In this document: positions 33,838 to 34,453 of the stretch, in pieces
Position numbering within the stretch: position 1 is the first letter of the stretch
Layout: each line of letters starts with the position of its first letter
DNA from: Lentzea kentuckyensis
Lineage (GTDB): Bacteria; Actinomycetota; Actinomycetes; Mycobacteriales; Pseudonocardiaceae
Reading direction: 5' to 3'
Assembly (NCBI RefSeq): GCF_002150765.1
Contig: NZ_MUYM01000089.1
Coordinates: 1-34,453, forward strand
Length of the DNA stretch: 34,453 nt
Program-made: the position numbers and the translations under genes
The notes under the pieces: generated by a model
The model's input: the letters and a program-made list of their open reading frames with translations, nothing else
Database searches by the model: none
Told to the model about the DNA's origin: nothing

Positions 33838-34453
33838 GTGCTTCGCACGTACGGTTTCCTGAGCACGTATCCACCCACGCAATGCGGACTCGCCACGTTC
33901 ACCGCTGCCTTGCTGCATCATCTGACCGCGGTAACGCCAGGCAGCAAGGGCAAGGTGGTCCGTGTTCTCGCGGAGCCGGATCACGCACCCGCCGCCGTAG
34001 CGGGAACATCAGTGGTGCACCAGATGCCCCCCGGCGCGGTCGAGGCCGCGGCCGAGGCGCTCAACCGCTGCGACATGGTGGTGGTGCAGCACGAGTACGG
34101 GATCTACGCCGGCCGTGATGGTGAGGACGTGCTCGGCGTGCTGGCCCGGCTGCGGGTCCCGGTGATCATCGTGCTGCACACGGTGCTCACCGCGCCCACT
34201 CCTGGCCAGCGGCAGGTGCTCGAGGAGGTCGTCGGCTACGCCGACGCCGTGGTGACGATGTCCGAGGCCGCGCGGCAGCGGCTCGTGGACGGCTACGTGG
34301 TCGCGCGGCCCGATGAGGTCGTCGTGATTCCGCACGGCGCGCTCCCCGTCGACCCACCCGCCCACGGTCCGTCCGCCGACCGGCCGATGATCCTCACCTG
34401 GGGCCTGCTGGGCCGTGGCAAGGGCATCGAGTGGGGCATCTCCGCATTGGGTG
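33838..34453 (+). CDS. Glycosyltransferase (GT4-like), 5' part
   Basis: The gene runs off the right edge; 205 codons are visible. GTG 33838 follows GGAAGG by 6 bases. The start GFLSTYPPTQCGLATFTAALL is characteristic of a glycosyltransferase group acting on bacterial glycans or glycosides. VVVQHEYGIYAG, VPVIIVLHTVL, YADAVVTMSEAARQRL and VVVIPHGAL follow, which are GT-B (family 4) features of the acceptor lobe and the linker. The donor-binding lobe begins at MILTWGLLGRGKG and continues outside the window. The acceptor is unknown. Confidence 0.85.
   Translation, partial: MLRTYGFLSTYPPTQCGLATFTAALLHHLTAVTPGSKGKVVRVLAEPDHAPAAVAGTSVVHQMPPGAVEAAAEALNRCDMVVVQHEYGIYAGRDGEDVLGVLARLRVPVIIVLHTVLTAPTPGQRQVLEEVVGYADAVVTMSEAARQRLVDGYVVARPDEVVVIPHGALPVDPPAHGPSADRPMILTWGLLGRGKGIEWGISALG

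Noticed and set aside
1..34453. CRISPR arrays, tRNA/rRNA genes, insertion sequences or phage genes
   Set aside because: I saw no regularly spaced repeats, no tRNA-like cloverleaf and no transposase or integrase motifs on either strand; a dedicated tRNA and repeat scan would settle this.

Overview
This window is high-GC actinobacterial DNA. The strong G/C bias at third codon positions, GTG starts, AfsR-type SARP regulator, GAF-ANTAR proteins and DUF5994 proteins suggest a filamentous member of the Pseudonocardiales (Lentzea/Saccharothrix/Amycolatopsis-like). That placement is an inference from protein style, not from a marker gene.

The left half (about 0.7-20.4 kb) is a compact nonribosomal peptide (NRPS) locus. 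Seven genes on the plus strand (722-15301) are packed with overlaps or gaps of 0-13 bases and look like one operon: type II thioesterase, short-chain dehydrogenase, NRPS-1, ATP-grasp ligase, NRPS-2, NRPS-3 and an MFS exporter. A convergent nitrilase-family amidohydrolase and a second ATP-grasp ligase, transcribed divergently from each other, follow. A hairpin and a large SARP/NB-ARC/TPR activator close the locus. Reading the specificity residues by eye gives L-Thr (NRPS-1), L-Val (NRPS-2) and L-Ser (NRPS-3).

The assembly line is non-canonical. NRPS-1 starts with a shrunken condensation-like domain with His->Arg in the catalytic motif. NRPS-3 starts with the C-terminal half of a condensation domain. 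The last module is C-T-TE with His->Asn in the C motif and an apparent scar where its A domain was lost. Both thioesterases carry Cys in place of the nucleophilic Ser. Only one C domain has an intact HHxxxDG, so a bond must be made differently, perhaps by an ATP-grasp ligase or by trans-loading. A Cys-TE next to a beta-hydroxy amino acid raises the possibility of a beta-lactone product. Two ATP-grasps plus a nitrilase also fit peptide tailoring or a cap-and-uncap self-protection scheme. I do not recognise the cluster as a known pathway.

The middle (20.4-21.5 kb) is a decayed stretch. It holds a relic of a DUF5994 gene (minus) and a relic of the C-terminal end of a fatty-acid desaturase (plus), both related to intact genes in the right part of the window.

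The right half (21.5-34.4 kb) is a stress and membrane neighbourhood: STAS anti-sigma-antagonist-like protein, CorA channel, AI-2E/PerM permease, two GAF-ANTAR proteins, HPF/RaiA-like hibernation factor, secreted beta-helix protein behind a terminator-like hairpin, TPR protein, acyl desaturase and cold-shock protein. Next comes a GNAT / alanine-dehydrogenase-like / small Cys-rich gene set in which two adjacent genes each carry a frameshift. DUF5994 and a 51-aa protein follow, then the start of a family-4-like glycosyltransferase that runs off the right edge.
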